Source: Phoronis australis (taxonomy: Eukaryota; Phoronida; Phoronidae). From it: a DNA stretch of 60,114 nucleotides. Position 1 is the first letter of the stretch; each line of letters starts with the position of its first letter. Location of the stretch: positions 1 to 60,114 of the forward strand of contig NMRA01001071.1 of the NCBI GenBank assembly GCA_002633005.1, written 5' to 3'. Positions 34,615-45,231 of the stretch are shown piece after piece. Position numbers and translations under genes: made by a program. Under the pieces are notes generated by a model. That model ran no database searches. It saw nothing but the letters and a program-made list of their open reading frames with translations, and was not told the origin of the DNA.

Positions 34615-34758
34615 CAGGATTTTGAGTTGGGAGGGGCGGCAGGGCAGAGTATTAGCAAGGGTTTTACCAGTCAGAAATTGGCACCTCCAAACTGACAAAT
34701 GGAATCTGGAAGAATTTTCGGAGGGTCATGGCCTCTTGGTCCCCTAAATCCGCCACTG
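34615..34758 (-). mobile_element. hAT-like MITE, family 1 copy B
   Basis: Inverse-orientation relative of 505-659. It begins CAGGCGGATCCAGGATTTTG and ends AAATCCGCCACTG. Nested inside the 4.8-kb hAT-like insertion, so it arrived later or was carried along. Confidence 0.7.
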
Positions 34759-35946
34759 TGCCTCCCCACGTGAGAGATTCGGTACAAATATGGTCGCATC
34801 GGAAGGACGGGGGCGAGAGTGGGGGAAGGTAGAGGAGGTGGTGGCGATGGAGGAGTTATTTGGAGACGTCGAAGTGGTTTGTGCCCCCCAATAATTTTTG
34901 CCTTCCTACGGGCCTGTAATCAGGTTTATTTCAAAATGTAATGCTCAGTGGACCAATCAAACCAATAGCTCTTCCGACTACAGACACTTCAGAAAATCAA
35001 AAGGATGCCAAAGCTGGTTTTGACTTATTAACATATAAAAAAGAATTTAATCTCCAGTTTCCTTGAACAAAATAATGGCCTGTAACTCTTGACTACTCTG
35101 AAAAGTTTGGAAAAATTGAAACTATTCTGAAAGTTTGCTAAACTGCCAAATGCGACCTACGCTTTAGAGAATTACACGGCAACTGTGGGAAAAGACCACT
35201 CACCAAGGACCAAAATGCGAGACAGGGGTATGAGTTTTTAGATAATTCCAGCTCTTTCAAGATTGACGCCAATAATGCATTAGAAAATGACATGACCAGG
35301 ATTGCTTGAAATCATCAAAACACGGTTTAGTATCCTTTTTAGCGAAGTCAAATTTTCACAAACAAACAAAGGACATTTTCCGGGTTAACACTCTCTAGAA
35401 TAAAGGTCCTTTGGTCTTGAGAGCACAAACCTGTAAGAAAAACAACACAATTTAATTCAGAAGCCCAAAAGGCTATTGCTCCTTAAACGTCTTTCCGACT
35501 ACTGTAACTCCCCGTTGGACTATCGACCTGCAGGAATGCTAATAGGGGACACACCTTACAGATTTGAACTACGAAGAAATCACCTATTGTTATTATAATT
35601 GTTAATGTTATATTATTGTTTGTGTAAGATAGTATATTTTGGTAAGAATGTAGGATCATACATGTACCTTACAGGAATGACAGCTTTTGCAATGTGTGCA
35701 AGGATACCTGTCAAATGATTTAAGTTCTAAACTACGAAAATTGTAAAAAGTGTAAAAACATCTTGATACCTGTCCGGCCTAAGTTTAATAAATCATACAG
35801 AAAATTCCTGTAAATCTCTAAAATTAACAAAAACTGTTTTATGACAGTTTTTACAATGCATCTATTACGAAATACAAAATCCTGCCTAATCTTCGAACTT
35901 TAATCATAGCAAAATGCATGTTTAAAAACTTCACTTTTATTTTCAG

Positions 35947-36266
35947 GTGATACACTGGTTAAATGTCACTAGTATGGAGTCTGTAAAGTTAAAGGAAAAT
36001 TGACCAAGCTATGCAATGATGCTGAAAATGATGATGACAATACGACAATCTCCATGGAGGTGGGAACAGAGTCATCGGGATGTGTTAGTGATGCTAAAAG
36101 TGATGATCACAGGACTTTTAATAAGGGAACAGCAAAGTTAACAGGATCTGCTCATTACTATGTTTTTGTCTTAAGTTACATAGTGCCACCTCCGTTCCCT
36201 AGGGTCTTCATCATCACCATCATCACTACAACCACAGCCTTTAAGAACCTGAATTTTGTTAATTAG
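35947..36266 (+). pseudogene. Duplicated-unit last exon and acidic tail, copy 2
   Basis: After TTTATTTTCAG the phase from the 29581 exon meets TGA at once (copy 1 has CGA). The acidic frame remains open for 88 codons from about 36000 (NDAENDDDNTTISMEVGTES, then SGCVSDAKSDDHRTF), ending TAA at 36264-36266. The join is unresolved. The 4.8-kb insertion now separates this part from the upstream exons. Confidence 0.3.
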
Positions 36267-36897
36267 ACAATACAGACGAATTACACTACAGTTTTGCAGT
36301 TTAAACATATTTAAAAATAACTGCTTTCAGTTATTGAGAATGGTAATCACTATGGATAAGCATTTTGAATGAAGAAAGCAAACACGATTTAATCTAAAAC
36401 TATCACATTTTCTTTAATTACATTTGTAGTCTTAATTGTTACTAAGATGGTGGGAGTCTGAAATTGTGGTGACTGGAAGCCAGGATGAAACTGTTAGTAC
36501 ATGTACATCACAAACATTGTTTCTATGGATGTATGTGTATCCTATATTTTTGGTGGCCATCATTTGATTTTAAAGATAATTTGGGTAATTTATAGTTCAC
36601 TATGTGCCAGATCAATTATATAAATGATTAAGTTTTCATCTGTGAGAGTTTTTATTGGCGAACTAAGCAAGAATGTCATTCACAATGGTTTCTACGTGTT
36701 TATAGAAGAGTACTTTATCGAAGGGATCACCAAACACCGTAGAGCCTGACAGAGGTAGTGTCGTCTGCTCACGTTTCAGAATTATAAACCGATAAAAGGA
36801 TCATACATTTTTAGGTTTAAAAGTGGTAAAGTCTGTTGTGGACGCATACACGTTATTCCAGTGACCTTTGGAAGAGTGTATATTTGTTGCGTCATTC

Positions 36898-36915
36898 AAA
36901 ACAGTTAACTGTTTT
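36898..36915. repeat. 18-bp perfect palindrome, locus 2 3' flank
   Basis: AAAACAGTTAACTGTTTT is self-complementary over 18 bp and is preserved at 47127-47144 in locus 3, at the same place downstream of the terminal exon. It could be a transcription end hairpin or a binding site; neither is shown. Confidence 0.6.
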
Positions 36916-37215
36916 AAGTGTCAAATGAATAACGGACGTCAGATTATTTCATTGAACCCGGTTGTTGTGTTCTTTTATATGTTCAGCGAGTTTAGAACGA
37001 AGTGACCACTCAGCAAGTATCGACTTGTGTTTTGGGGTCCGCATTTCACACGTGAAGGCCCACCTTTCCTATACCTCGTCTATGTCTTCCATGCTAAGTC
37101 TCTCCTTTACCCGATGGCCCGTCCTTCATATCGACAGTCAATACTTTCCACTGCATGAACAATGACAATACTTTTCAAAATTTACAGCCAAACTAATATA
37201 TTTGCAAAATCTAGT

Positions 37216-37382
37216 TTTATTTCTTATTGAAAGTACAATTAAGATGGGTGCTATAGCAACCCTGATATCACATGATTTCATGCAGAAATCAAGATCACGT
37301 GACTGTATTGTCGATGTCAATCTGCTTTAGCCTTTCCAGTATCTATAAGCCTTTTCAGCACCCATTTTTCCTTGCGGTTTAG
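37216..37382 (-). other. Locus 2 terminal exon / 3' region
   Basis: Acceptor ACGTTTTGTTTCAG precedes 37382; the required phase gives C-TAA, an immediate stop, as in locus 3. AATAAA lies on the minus strand at 37221-37216. In another phase the segment stays open for 21 codons (LNRKEKWVLKRLIDTGKAKA), also open in locus 3 with mainly conservative changes. That phase would need a different upstream exon. Confidence 0.45.
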
Positions 37383-37633
37383 CTGAAACAAAACGTAACG
37401 CCGACAATTCCACTGCAGACAAAAACAATGAGAAAATATTAAATGATTTTATATGAAAATGCTTCAATTGAATACAAAATATATTATTACGAAGTACATG
37501 TATAGTTTGTAAAAGAAAAAATCACGCAGTAAAGGAGTCTTGCTACTTCTTATAGAGGACGCGTTTTTACTTTGAGTTGTCGTCTGCTCTATGTTTGCAT
37601 TGTAACTCGTATTTTGAAAGAGCTGATCACACT

Positions 37634-38985
37634 TATAGTCCGATTACCTCTCGTCGTCAGTCTCCAAAGGTCGTCCGCCATCTTGTTTCGCGTGCAGCGC
37701 TGCCACCCGGGACTTAGCGTTCCAATCTGGAACGCTCGTCTGCACGTTAAGTACTAACCTCTCGGGAGAAACACGCGTGGAAGAACTGAGACTAAAATTA
37801 ATGCATTTACCGACTGTTTTTTTGAGACCACTTAAAAACTTGTTGATTTTACTAATGCACTTTTTTGTTCATTTTCAGAAGATATTTTCGAAATTAAATT
37901 TTCTTCAGACGGAACAAAAAGCAACCCAGGGATTGTTTATGCAATGTATCTATTTGTCCCAGGCACTAACCGACATCTGTTAGGCCAAAGGAAAAACGCA
38001 GCAGACAAATGGAACACGCTGGGTGCTTAACAGTTTCGGCCCACGCCTTGGTCATCAAAATATTGTTCACTTGTTTTTTTATTGCAAAACACAGTACTGA
38101 ACTCAACATTTATGTTGAAAATTTTGGTTAAAGCATTTTGAATTTATTTGAAGAAAATTAAAATACTTGAATTGATAGAGAATGGCCACCAATAAAGTAA
38201 AACATTGACTTTATTTCACTATATTGCATTTGTTACATACAACACAGCATGACATAATCAAAAATAAAAGAAGAGATTGAGCAATAAAATTCAAATGCAA
38301 CTTGGGTATTTATTTATTTATTTATGAATGCAGAAGCCTGTTAAAGATGAGAAAAAATCAAACAATACAATTATGGGTAATTTATTAGAACAATTGTATC
38401 GAGGTTCAATGATCAACTTCCGCCTACCAAGTCTCAAAGGCTTACAGTTCTGTTTTGGCTGACAAGGTGTTAACAGAGAATGAAGAGAAACTGAAAAGAA
38501 AAAGAAGGACAGCAGAGATAAGTGATGTTAAGAACAACAAGAGCAAAAAGTCAAATAAAGAGGTCACAAATACAAAATAAGTAAGGTCTGCCTGGAATAA
38601 AACAATTGTGATTTATTTTCCAGAACTGAAATTCTAAATCAATTTTAATCGATTTAAAAATCGATATCATACCAGTAAAACAGTTTGTGGTTGAAGTAGA
38701 GTTGCTGTAAACCACTTTCCACTATTTTCTTGGCCTTTTTCTGTGTGGTTTTCTGTCCTTTCAAAAGGCGGCAGCACATGACGACCATAGGTGTCATTAT
38801 AAAATGGCTGCCGAAAACCAATGCACAGTTGAACAACTCGGCTTAAGTAAAAGAAAACGTTTGAATCAACGAATACTATATATTTGTGAGAGTTAAATCA
38901 AGTCCTATTCAGATCATAACTTTGAAGTGGAATAATTGGGTGAGTAAGACAACAAGCCGGTTTTATGCTTAGGCGGACGACTATA
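37634..38985 (+). mobile_element. 1.35-kb insertion in locus 2, class unknown
   Basis: Absent from the paralogous site (about 47868-47875). The ends share TATAGTC in inverse orientation (37634 and 38979-38985), and GTCGTCCGCC recurs near both ends inverted. A plus-strand open stretch ending TAA at 38578 is Lys/Arg-rich (SVLADKVLTENEEKLKRKRR, then TAEISDVKNNKSKKSNKEV) and looks like a real C-terminal tail. A minus-strand 60-codon frame (38654-38836) has no motif. A DNA transposon of the PIF/ISL2EU type is possible but unproven. Confidence 0.45.
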
Positions 38986-38999
38986 GGGTTTCGGAGTGT

Positions 39000-39290
39000 A
39001 TATGAAACTTTCACAAAGTATGCTTCATACACTTTTCTCCAAAACACAGTTAGGAATTGCAAAGATTTTCAAGCCTGATCTGCATCTGCTGGCCACATCA
39101 AGTGACCTAATGAACACAAACCTGAAAATATTTACATATTTCTGTATACTGATAGAGATAGTTTCTAAAATGTTCTCCTTTTGCATGAAGCTTTATAGAA
39201 AAAAGGAGTTTTACGATTTTATTGTAACACCGCAAAAGCTGCATCAGAGGAAACGAAACGATAATTAAGGAATCCGTAACAACGTGTATT
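39000..39290 (-). repeat. Block R1 continuation, paralogous to 47877-48170
   Basis: AAACTTTCACAAAGTATGCT onward aligns with 47877 onward in the same orientation, resuming after the insertion. The 90-codon plus-strand frame across it is broken in the other copy, so it is not supported as coding. Confidence 0.7.
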
Positions 39291-39298
39291 TGATATAT

Positions 39299-39758
39299 AT
39301 AGATTACTACATGGCGAAGTCGTTATCCCTCGTTATCTAGAGCCCGAGTGGATTTTGGAGAATTATCGCCCGAGGGGCGTTAACCCCGAGGGTGATAATT
39401 CTACAAAATTCACGAGGGCTCTAGATAAGGGATGTAACGGCTGAGAATATGTAATAATCTATTCATACCACATACTGAACGAGAAACATTGCAATGAATC
39501 GATCTACCTCTCTCGACTCACCTTGGCTTAGTAACTACTCTCTATGTCAGAGGCCCGGGGTCGGAGGTCGTGACATTTTAAGAAAAGCCGAGCTATTTTT
39601 GTCAAATAATGCTTTCACTCAAAACCAATTGAAAAATAAAACAAAATAAAAATAAAGTGAATCAATAAATTAAGGTTTAGCAACTATTATAGATTACTAC
39701 AAAAACCACTCGACTTCTAAATAACGGGGGACAACGACTTCGCTATGTAATAATCTAT
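39299..39758. mobile_element. Composite hairpin MITE, copy A
   Basis: A 164-bp hairpin (39299-39462; arms start ATAGATTACTACATGGCGAA and end TAATAATCTAT) is followed by about 220 bp of internal sequence and a second, inverted end (39690-39758) closing with CGCTATGTAATAATCTAT. Relatives: 55548-55701 plus internal part, 57150-57539 (inverse) and a truncated end at 55108-55185. The internal part contains GGTCGGAGG and AAAACCAATTG landmarks in every copy. Ends beginning TA suggest a TA-targeting MITE (Tc1/mariner-like), inferred only. Confidence 0.7.
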
Positions 39759-39769
39759 ATTAATGCAAC

Positions 39770-40620
39770 GTTCTCGAACTCGTTTCTTTCCATTATATAC
39801 ACGAAAACAACGTTGTTAATTAAAAAGGGAGTAAATCAATCAAATTTCACACTGCTACGTCATATGGATTGCAACGAACCAATGAGAGACTGCGTAAACG
39901 CATTTATGTGTATCGTATGCGAAATGTCGAAAAACTTGTACATGTACTATTTGAAGAGTGTAGCGCACCTGGATGAGATCAGTCATTGTTCACTCCACTA
40001 CACACTGGTGATCCTTGCACATCGCTCCAGCATGCCACGTTAAAAAACAACATACGAAGACTGGCCAGAGATCCCATGGTTAGTAGGATTTACCGTAGCC
40101 AAATCCAATGCACCACACAACCAATAATGAAAACCTACTAAATGATCGTTCCCGGTCATTTCAAACTTCGTTTATAGAAATTGAAAACACGGAAATCTCT
40201 TGCAAAAATCAAGCCTGTGAACGTTACGGTGATCTTCGTTACTTAGTAAGCAGTCTAATGACTTACTTGCCGCGTTCTAGGGTGTTGCAAACTACACAAA
40301 TTTGTTACATGCACATCAAACCCCACCGTTTGGAGTAAACAAAGTTAACCGGTCACTGCCGGTCTTTTTAACCTTGAACTGTGCATGTCAAAGATTATAA
40401 GCAAAAGTGGTCGGGACTTACATATTCACTATAAGCTCAGCTATATATAGTATGTCTGAGCTATGATGATTCCAAGATCAATCTACGGGGTCCGCCTGAG
40501 CTGTCCGCGTACGTCTGGTTCCATGAGTACTGGATCGCCTGCAATTGTTCTTCATGTTACAAAAATTACATTCAGGATGCAAGTAGGATAAACTGCAGGG
40601 ACGTGCTGTCCGTAAATCAG
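39770..40620 (-). repeat. Block R3, locus 2 copy (truncated)
   Basis: Aligns with 57560-58430 closely and 17745-18350 more loosely; stops at CGTAAATCAG (40620), just before the exon 2 region. Contains the conserved TACGTCA/CCAAT block at 39850-39895. Confidence 0.75.
39850..39895. promoter_or_regulatory. Conserved TACGTCA + CCAAT block, locus 2
   Basis: CACTGCTACGTCATATGGAT followed by GAACCAATGAGAGACTGCGT; same element as 17837-17882 and 57644-57689. Confidence 0.4.
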
Positions 40621-41413
40621 CGACTGAGAAATTGGCAGCGATTTCAGGTAACCCCCAAACAAGTCAGATTTGAAATAAAAGATAGTCGGTTGACGGTACT
40701 TTTGGATCACATTCTCAGAATCGGTAGGCAATTTCATTTCAGTATCTAATATTTGCATTCTTCGTGCGTAGGCAGGGAAGTGGTGGTTTTGGGGTGGCGA
40801 TTTTGTGTTCGTTCGCTTGGTTACCAGCATGTTGTCTCAGTTGTGAAAGCGTTAACGTGTAAAACCAGTACGCGCTAACAACTAAAACGCGCTTGGAATT
40901 TTGCAGATATCCAATCTGTCTTCTTACGAATAATTAGTGTAACGTTTTGGATCTTGACCACACGTCATTGGGATTTAGTACGTTCTGCAGGCCTGTGCTC
41001 ATACCGTAAGAAATGTGTATTATTCTGCACGCACAGCATATGTACGCACTTATGACCATGTGTCATTCTCCGAAATAATGTATTTTTTAAAAATTTATTA
41101 ACTGCAATGTTTCAGGTATACGTCCACATGTCTAAGCTTCACTAATAAGGGCATCGGATGGCCCGATGCATCTGTGTCTAAGTCCACACAGGTACCTTCT
41201 CTCTGTTCTTTGGGCTCTCCACGAACACGCGGTATGCCAATGTTCACAATGGGGCTCCCCGACAAGCCTGTCTGAGCCTCTGTAGTACAGAATGTAGTTC
41301 GGGTCTCTGTAGCCGGTTTCATGAAACAGGATAATGAATCCAATTTGAAAGCTTATATCTATTTTTCACAACCTATGATGTCAGAAATTTATTTTCAAAA
41401 TTCAAAAAATCCT
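40621..41413. other. No gene recognised
   Basis: Non-homologous replacement where locus 2 exon 2 would be expected. Minus-strand frames of 92 and 81 codons (40552-40830, 41098-41343) show no motif and no match to exon 2. Confidence 0.4.
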
Positions 41414-41850
41414 TCACAAACAAATACCAGCCCCAAATAAACTATTAAAGAATACAGCCCTCCCATTAGTCAATACGTTTTTGATATTCCACACTAGTTG
41501 GTTTACAATTGTTAAATCCTTATGTAAATGAGCAATAATTTCTTCCCAAGCAATCAAGATGTCATGATAGAAGTTAATAATATTTGTCAGAGACAGCAAA
41601 TTACAATCATAATTTGATTTAAAGATCAAAATACCCCGATATGTTTTGAAAACATACCTTAGAGACACTTTAAAAACTTCATGGTTTCCACCTAAGCAAC
41701 GCGTAACCCATCCAACTAGTAACGACTTGTACATAATATTTATATCAGGAGCTGACAAACCGTCGTTCTCATGGGTATTTACAGCCACATTTTTCCTTAT
41801 TCTGGGTGGTTTGTTTTGCCAACAAAATATTTTATCATTGTATTTATCTT
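41414..41850 (-). pseudogene. L1/Tx1-like LINE fragment
   Basis: The minus strand reads FCWQNKPPRIRKN, then GLSAPDINIMYKSLLVGWV. This is the same post-palm region as WLNKPPKIKETV and GGLKYPNMELIMLN in the LINE at 13.3-15.6 kb, followed by about 90 further codons. Only this thumb/connection segment remains, with no catalytic domain; the upstream sequence to about 42100 gives no further match. Confidence 0.65.
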
Positions 41851-42736
41851 AGCTCTATGACTGATAATCATACTTTTTAACCCTTGGTAGGTAGTTGTAT
41901 TTTTTCCAGGGCGAATTGTCGCGATATCATATTCAAAACAGTCGCATTGTACTTACTAAATACAGATATAAAGAATGTCTTTCGTTTTTGGCAACTTTTT
42001 TCCTCAGATTGTTAAGAAGTAAAAGGGCGTCAATTCTCTTAACGTTAATACCCCCATCAGAGAACCACGAAGGAAAAAGGTGCATGTCAGGCATGTAAAA
42101 TGATAATTAGTAAATTGTCTATCTTCTGCTTCGCGTATAAACACGCACCATCGGGAGTTGATGTATGAATTTCGATTTACTTTGACACACTTCGTTATAT
42201 AAGCTAATAAAAATGCAGCGGTTACTTTTCATGCACTGGAACGGAGAATGAAATGGTTACAGGAGTCAGAAAAGCCAATAGAAACGGGATATGTTGATTT
42301 AGGAATTTGTCATATGGGTAACAACGTCAGGAGTTAAGAAGTAGTTGTAGGAAATGTTGGCTGATATTTAACAACTGGTTAACCAATTTGAAAGAATAAC
42401 ATGCGCACCAGGTTACCAGTTCGCGCCTTAATCCTGCTGCGAGATGAACAAACGTCGAGACTAATAGCGAATGTGCAAATCCGCCATATTTGATTTTGCC
42501 GCCGCAGTTGCATTGTGGAAAATGTATGCTTCTATCACTAAGACAAGCGATTGTGTACACTGTTGCCGGGTGTTGTTGCAACTAATGTTTAGCCCAGAAG
42601 CGGTTAATAAAGTTATTTTATTTGAAATCTGATCAAAAATTAATTTTAAACGAATAACTATTGCAGGAAACATGCAACTGTATTTTATTATAGAAATGTT
42701 TTGGAAATGAATTAAGTCAAAGTTGCCGCACCTCAC

Positions 42737-42838
42737 CTCCGTCGACTGTGACTCCGAGGCCCAGTCTGCAACCTCTGTCAGGTTCATACTCATATTCGAG
42801 ATTTCATACTCAAAATCGCCTGTGCTCACTGGAGTCAT
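42737..42838 (-). CDS. Candidate exon, unknown acidic protein
   Basis: On the minus strand an ATG at 42838 opens 34 codons (MTPVSTGDFEYEISNMSMNL, then TEVADWASESQSTE) to a donor GACGGAG|GTGAGG. The ATG is preceded by TTTTTTTTAGT, so it could also be an internal exon after a polypyrimidine acceptor. Composition is acidic and Ser/Thr-rich. No homologue recognised. It starts about 180 bp from, and diverges from, the plus-strand candidate gene at 43019. Confidence 0.3.
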
Positions 42839-43018
42839 ACTAAAAAAAATCGTATTTAATGTCGCATTTCGAGTAGACTCCAAACGTAACCAAATCTGAG
42901 AATCGTACTCGACTTCAGTTATGATGTGAGATGCAAAATCACGAAAAGTCGCGTTGATTCAGCGCTCCCTCTATTCGCATCGAGACTAGCACCTATATTA
43001 TCGTCAGCTCTCGCTACA

Positions 43019-43388
43019 ATGGCAGGAGTAACGTGGAATGCTGAGTGCTCTGTAACTGTTATTCACTGGCTCATTTACTCCTAAAAATAGTATTGTCACA
43101 ACAACGATTGACGGCTTCATATTGAAATTTTCTTTTTCATTAATACAGTGGTGGGCCGGTGGCCCCGGTACGGGAGTCGGCCAGTTACCATATCACAGGT
43201 CTGCAACCAACATTTTTGAGGGAGAGTTCGAATTGAACATTTTCTGTGACGGCGGGAGGTCAAATCTCAAAGTTTGTACCTTAATTGCCAGCGGTGGTCG
43301 GTGTAAAGAGCCCGAAACTTCAGTAGACGATGTTTTTGGAGAGCAGTTGTTTGATTACTGGTCAACCCCTGTTCTCAGTGTTGCGTAG
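43019..43388 (+). CDS. Candidate two-exon small gene
   Basis: Exon 1 43019-43051 (ATG in good context CTACAATGG; MAGVTWNAECS; donor TCT|GTAACT), intron of 97 bp ending in a strong acceptor (TTTTCATTAATACAG), exon 2 43149-43388 to TAG. The join is phase 0-0 and gives 90 aa. Exon 2 reads WWAGGPGTGVGQLPYHRSAT, then EFELNIFCDGGRSNLKVCTL and IASGGRCKEPETSVDDVFGE. Four Cys and a Gly-rich start are visible; no signal peptide. Family not recognised. Alternatively exon 2 alone is a captured 3' exon. Confidence 0.35.
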
Positions 43389-45193
43389 AACCCATTGCCT
43401 TACAAGTAGGCCTACGTTGATGTCAAAACGTTGATACTGTATCTTTGCGTTTGATTGGGATGTATCAGATTTGTTGACGTTTGGCGCGTGAGTTAAAAAC
43501 ACTACACGTATTACACTATAGGCAGGAATTCAGAGTTCATCAGTGAACGGGACGGAAAACAAAATCTGGAATATCATTAGGGGATTGAAGAATTATCGAT
43601 GACTAAACTGTTAGGGAAGCAAACTTTTTTTTAATTTCCTCGTCTTTAGGATTAACTTATGTTTTACTTTTGCCTAGTCGGACAAGTAGACATGAAATGT
43701 ACTTGTCCTGACCTATACGAGACTTGTCCGCTGGTAATTAAACTCAAATTATACTTTTTAAACATATATGAATGTCGCACATTATACCTGTTACCACAAG
43801 CTCAATAAACATATGTAAGAGCATACATTACACAACTTTTAAATTTCGCACAAGTTTAATAATTGAAGTGAGTATTTGGTTTTGGATTTCACCAGTGAAC
43901 ACGCCCCAAGTTTACATGTTTTTTACAAGCTGCCCAGTGAGCCGTTGACTTTTCCCAATGGCCACTTAGACAACCATGCACGTGCTAATGATTGACAGGT
44001 CTTCTTACTGAATACTTTGAACTTAGACAACCAAACACATGCTAACGATTGACGTGTCTTCTTATTGAATACTTTGAACTGTGTAACATTTTATATACGT
44101 TGTATACAGTATTTCTTTTTGAATTCAAAGCCGACACCGCACGTGCCCAGCAATCGGACGATACACTTTTAGGCAATAGGGGTGCTCACTCAGGTGCCAA
44201 AATAATGAAGCAAAAATACATCTTGTAAAAAGACATCAGGCAAATCAAAAGTTCAAAAAAATTTTTTTTTATCCACGTGGAGCGTGGACAGAATGTTTGA
44301 CTTGCGCTAAAGACAAGTTGATTTTTTGCGCTCTTGGCTTTGGTTTGGCGCTTCCATTTTGGTGTCACGAGTGAAGTTATTAAAAACATGCGTTTACCAC
44401 TGCAAGACGGGTACAGCGACGCAAGTTGGCTTGGAGTCACAGTGGACCACATCTTTTTTATTTCAATGCACATGGTGGTTATGTTTCGTGTACTGTCACG
44501 GGAAATCACAGAAAGGTTGGCCACGGACGTGATATCCCTGTCAAGCCTGTGTTTCCTTTAATAAAGGGCAGGGGAATACGTATTTTACCGCTATAGTAAG
44601 GTAATGTCCCGGTTTCACTAAAACTGGCATGAGTTAAAAAAGGTTGGAACTACGCTAGGACCTAGCTAAAATCAAAACTTTGCCAGATTACGTGAGATAC
44701 TGCCGTGTATTTGGCTAGAACTATTCGAATACAAGTGCCTTGGATCGCGTCCAGTCATGAGCTCCTGCATTATCTAAACAACACTTTGCCGATTTGCCAT
44801 GCACCGCATATTACCGACACTGATGACTAAACAAGTGAGTTATCCCTGCCGCTTCGAAGAAGTTCTGATCGTCCAAATTTACTATAGTTTCCAAAAATTT
44901 AACTTGTACTCTCGGACAAGCAGCTCGTCCGTGAGCTTGTCCGGACCAACAAATTGCTGTCCCGGGCAGTCGGACTACCGTTAATGCCAAACCGTTGCAC
45001 ACGCACTTCAATCACGGCAATCCCCACCCCACAGCTGCTTTTGACCCTTGTAATGACTTGTCAACATGGGATTAGTATTCGCCAGTAAGAAGGACTTTAA
45101 AAATTGGCGGCAGTGAAGTGCGGTGAGTTTGAGTATGATTCGAGTCTTATCACGGAGATTGGATATCAAGGCCAGGTAAACTAGAATAAGGCT
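43389..45193. other. Mostly unassigned; MITE fragment near 44658
   Basis: Contains GTCCG/CGGAC-rich short palindromes (43670-43735 and 44925-44960, with TTGTCCGGACCAA), and at 44658-44740 a rearranged fragment of the inner hairpin element of 1480-1702. Open frames of 112 and 75 codons on opposite strands at 44186-44561 have no motif. Confidence 0.4.
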
Positions 45194-45231
45194 CAGAGGC
45201 GGATCTACAGGGGGGGGTTCAGGGGGTTTAC
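45194..45231 (+). mobile_element. hAT-like terminus fragment
   Basis: CAGAGGCGGATCTACAGG followed by G8 TTCAGGGGGTTTA; matches the first 38 bp of the element at 2253 apart from single changes. No partner end identified. Confidence 0.6.

Larger units (their letters stand above)
30135..34916 (+). mobile_element. 4.8-kb hAT-like insertion splitting copy 2
   Basis: Borders are defined by comparison with the uninterrupted copy 1 site (about 24690). The left end is CAGTGCCGTGGCAACC; the right end, inverted, is CAGGCCCGTAGGAAGGC. TAATC lies directly outside on both sides (30130-30134 and 34917-34921), consistent with a degraded target duplication. CAG ends of this type suit hAT. No transposase was recognised inside. 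It contains a tandem repeat (33020-33240), a nested MITE (34615-34758) and only short frames, for example 33820-34029 on the minus strand with TAIKFTELSSILTRLASNCQ, family unknown. Confidence 0.6.
27240..36880 (+). repeat. Long direct duplication, copy 2 (interrupted)
   Basis: Homologous to 20965-26845. The left part is 27240-30134 and the right part 34917-36880, split by a hAT-like element. Exon-like segments here are better preserved than in copy 1. Confidence 0.8.

Noticed and set aside
37138-37382. C-terminal-helix look of LNRKEKWVLKRLIDTGKAKA in locus 2 (chemokine-like by eye), with signal peptide and phase 1/2 introns upstream
   Set aside because: This frame is out of phase with exons 2 and 3 in my model, and exon 2 lacks the chemokine Cys pattern. 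Similarity is short and impressionistic, so no chemokine claim is made.
38996-39268. 90-codon plus-strand frame ([20 protein letters not shown]...)
   Set aside because: The paralogous sequence at 47877-48170 breaks the frame; it is non-coding R1 sequence.
39299-39462. Rho-independent-type terminator or microRNA precursor
   Set aside because: The long hairpin recurs with shared ends at other places, so it is a hairpin MITE.
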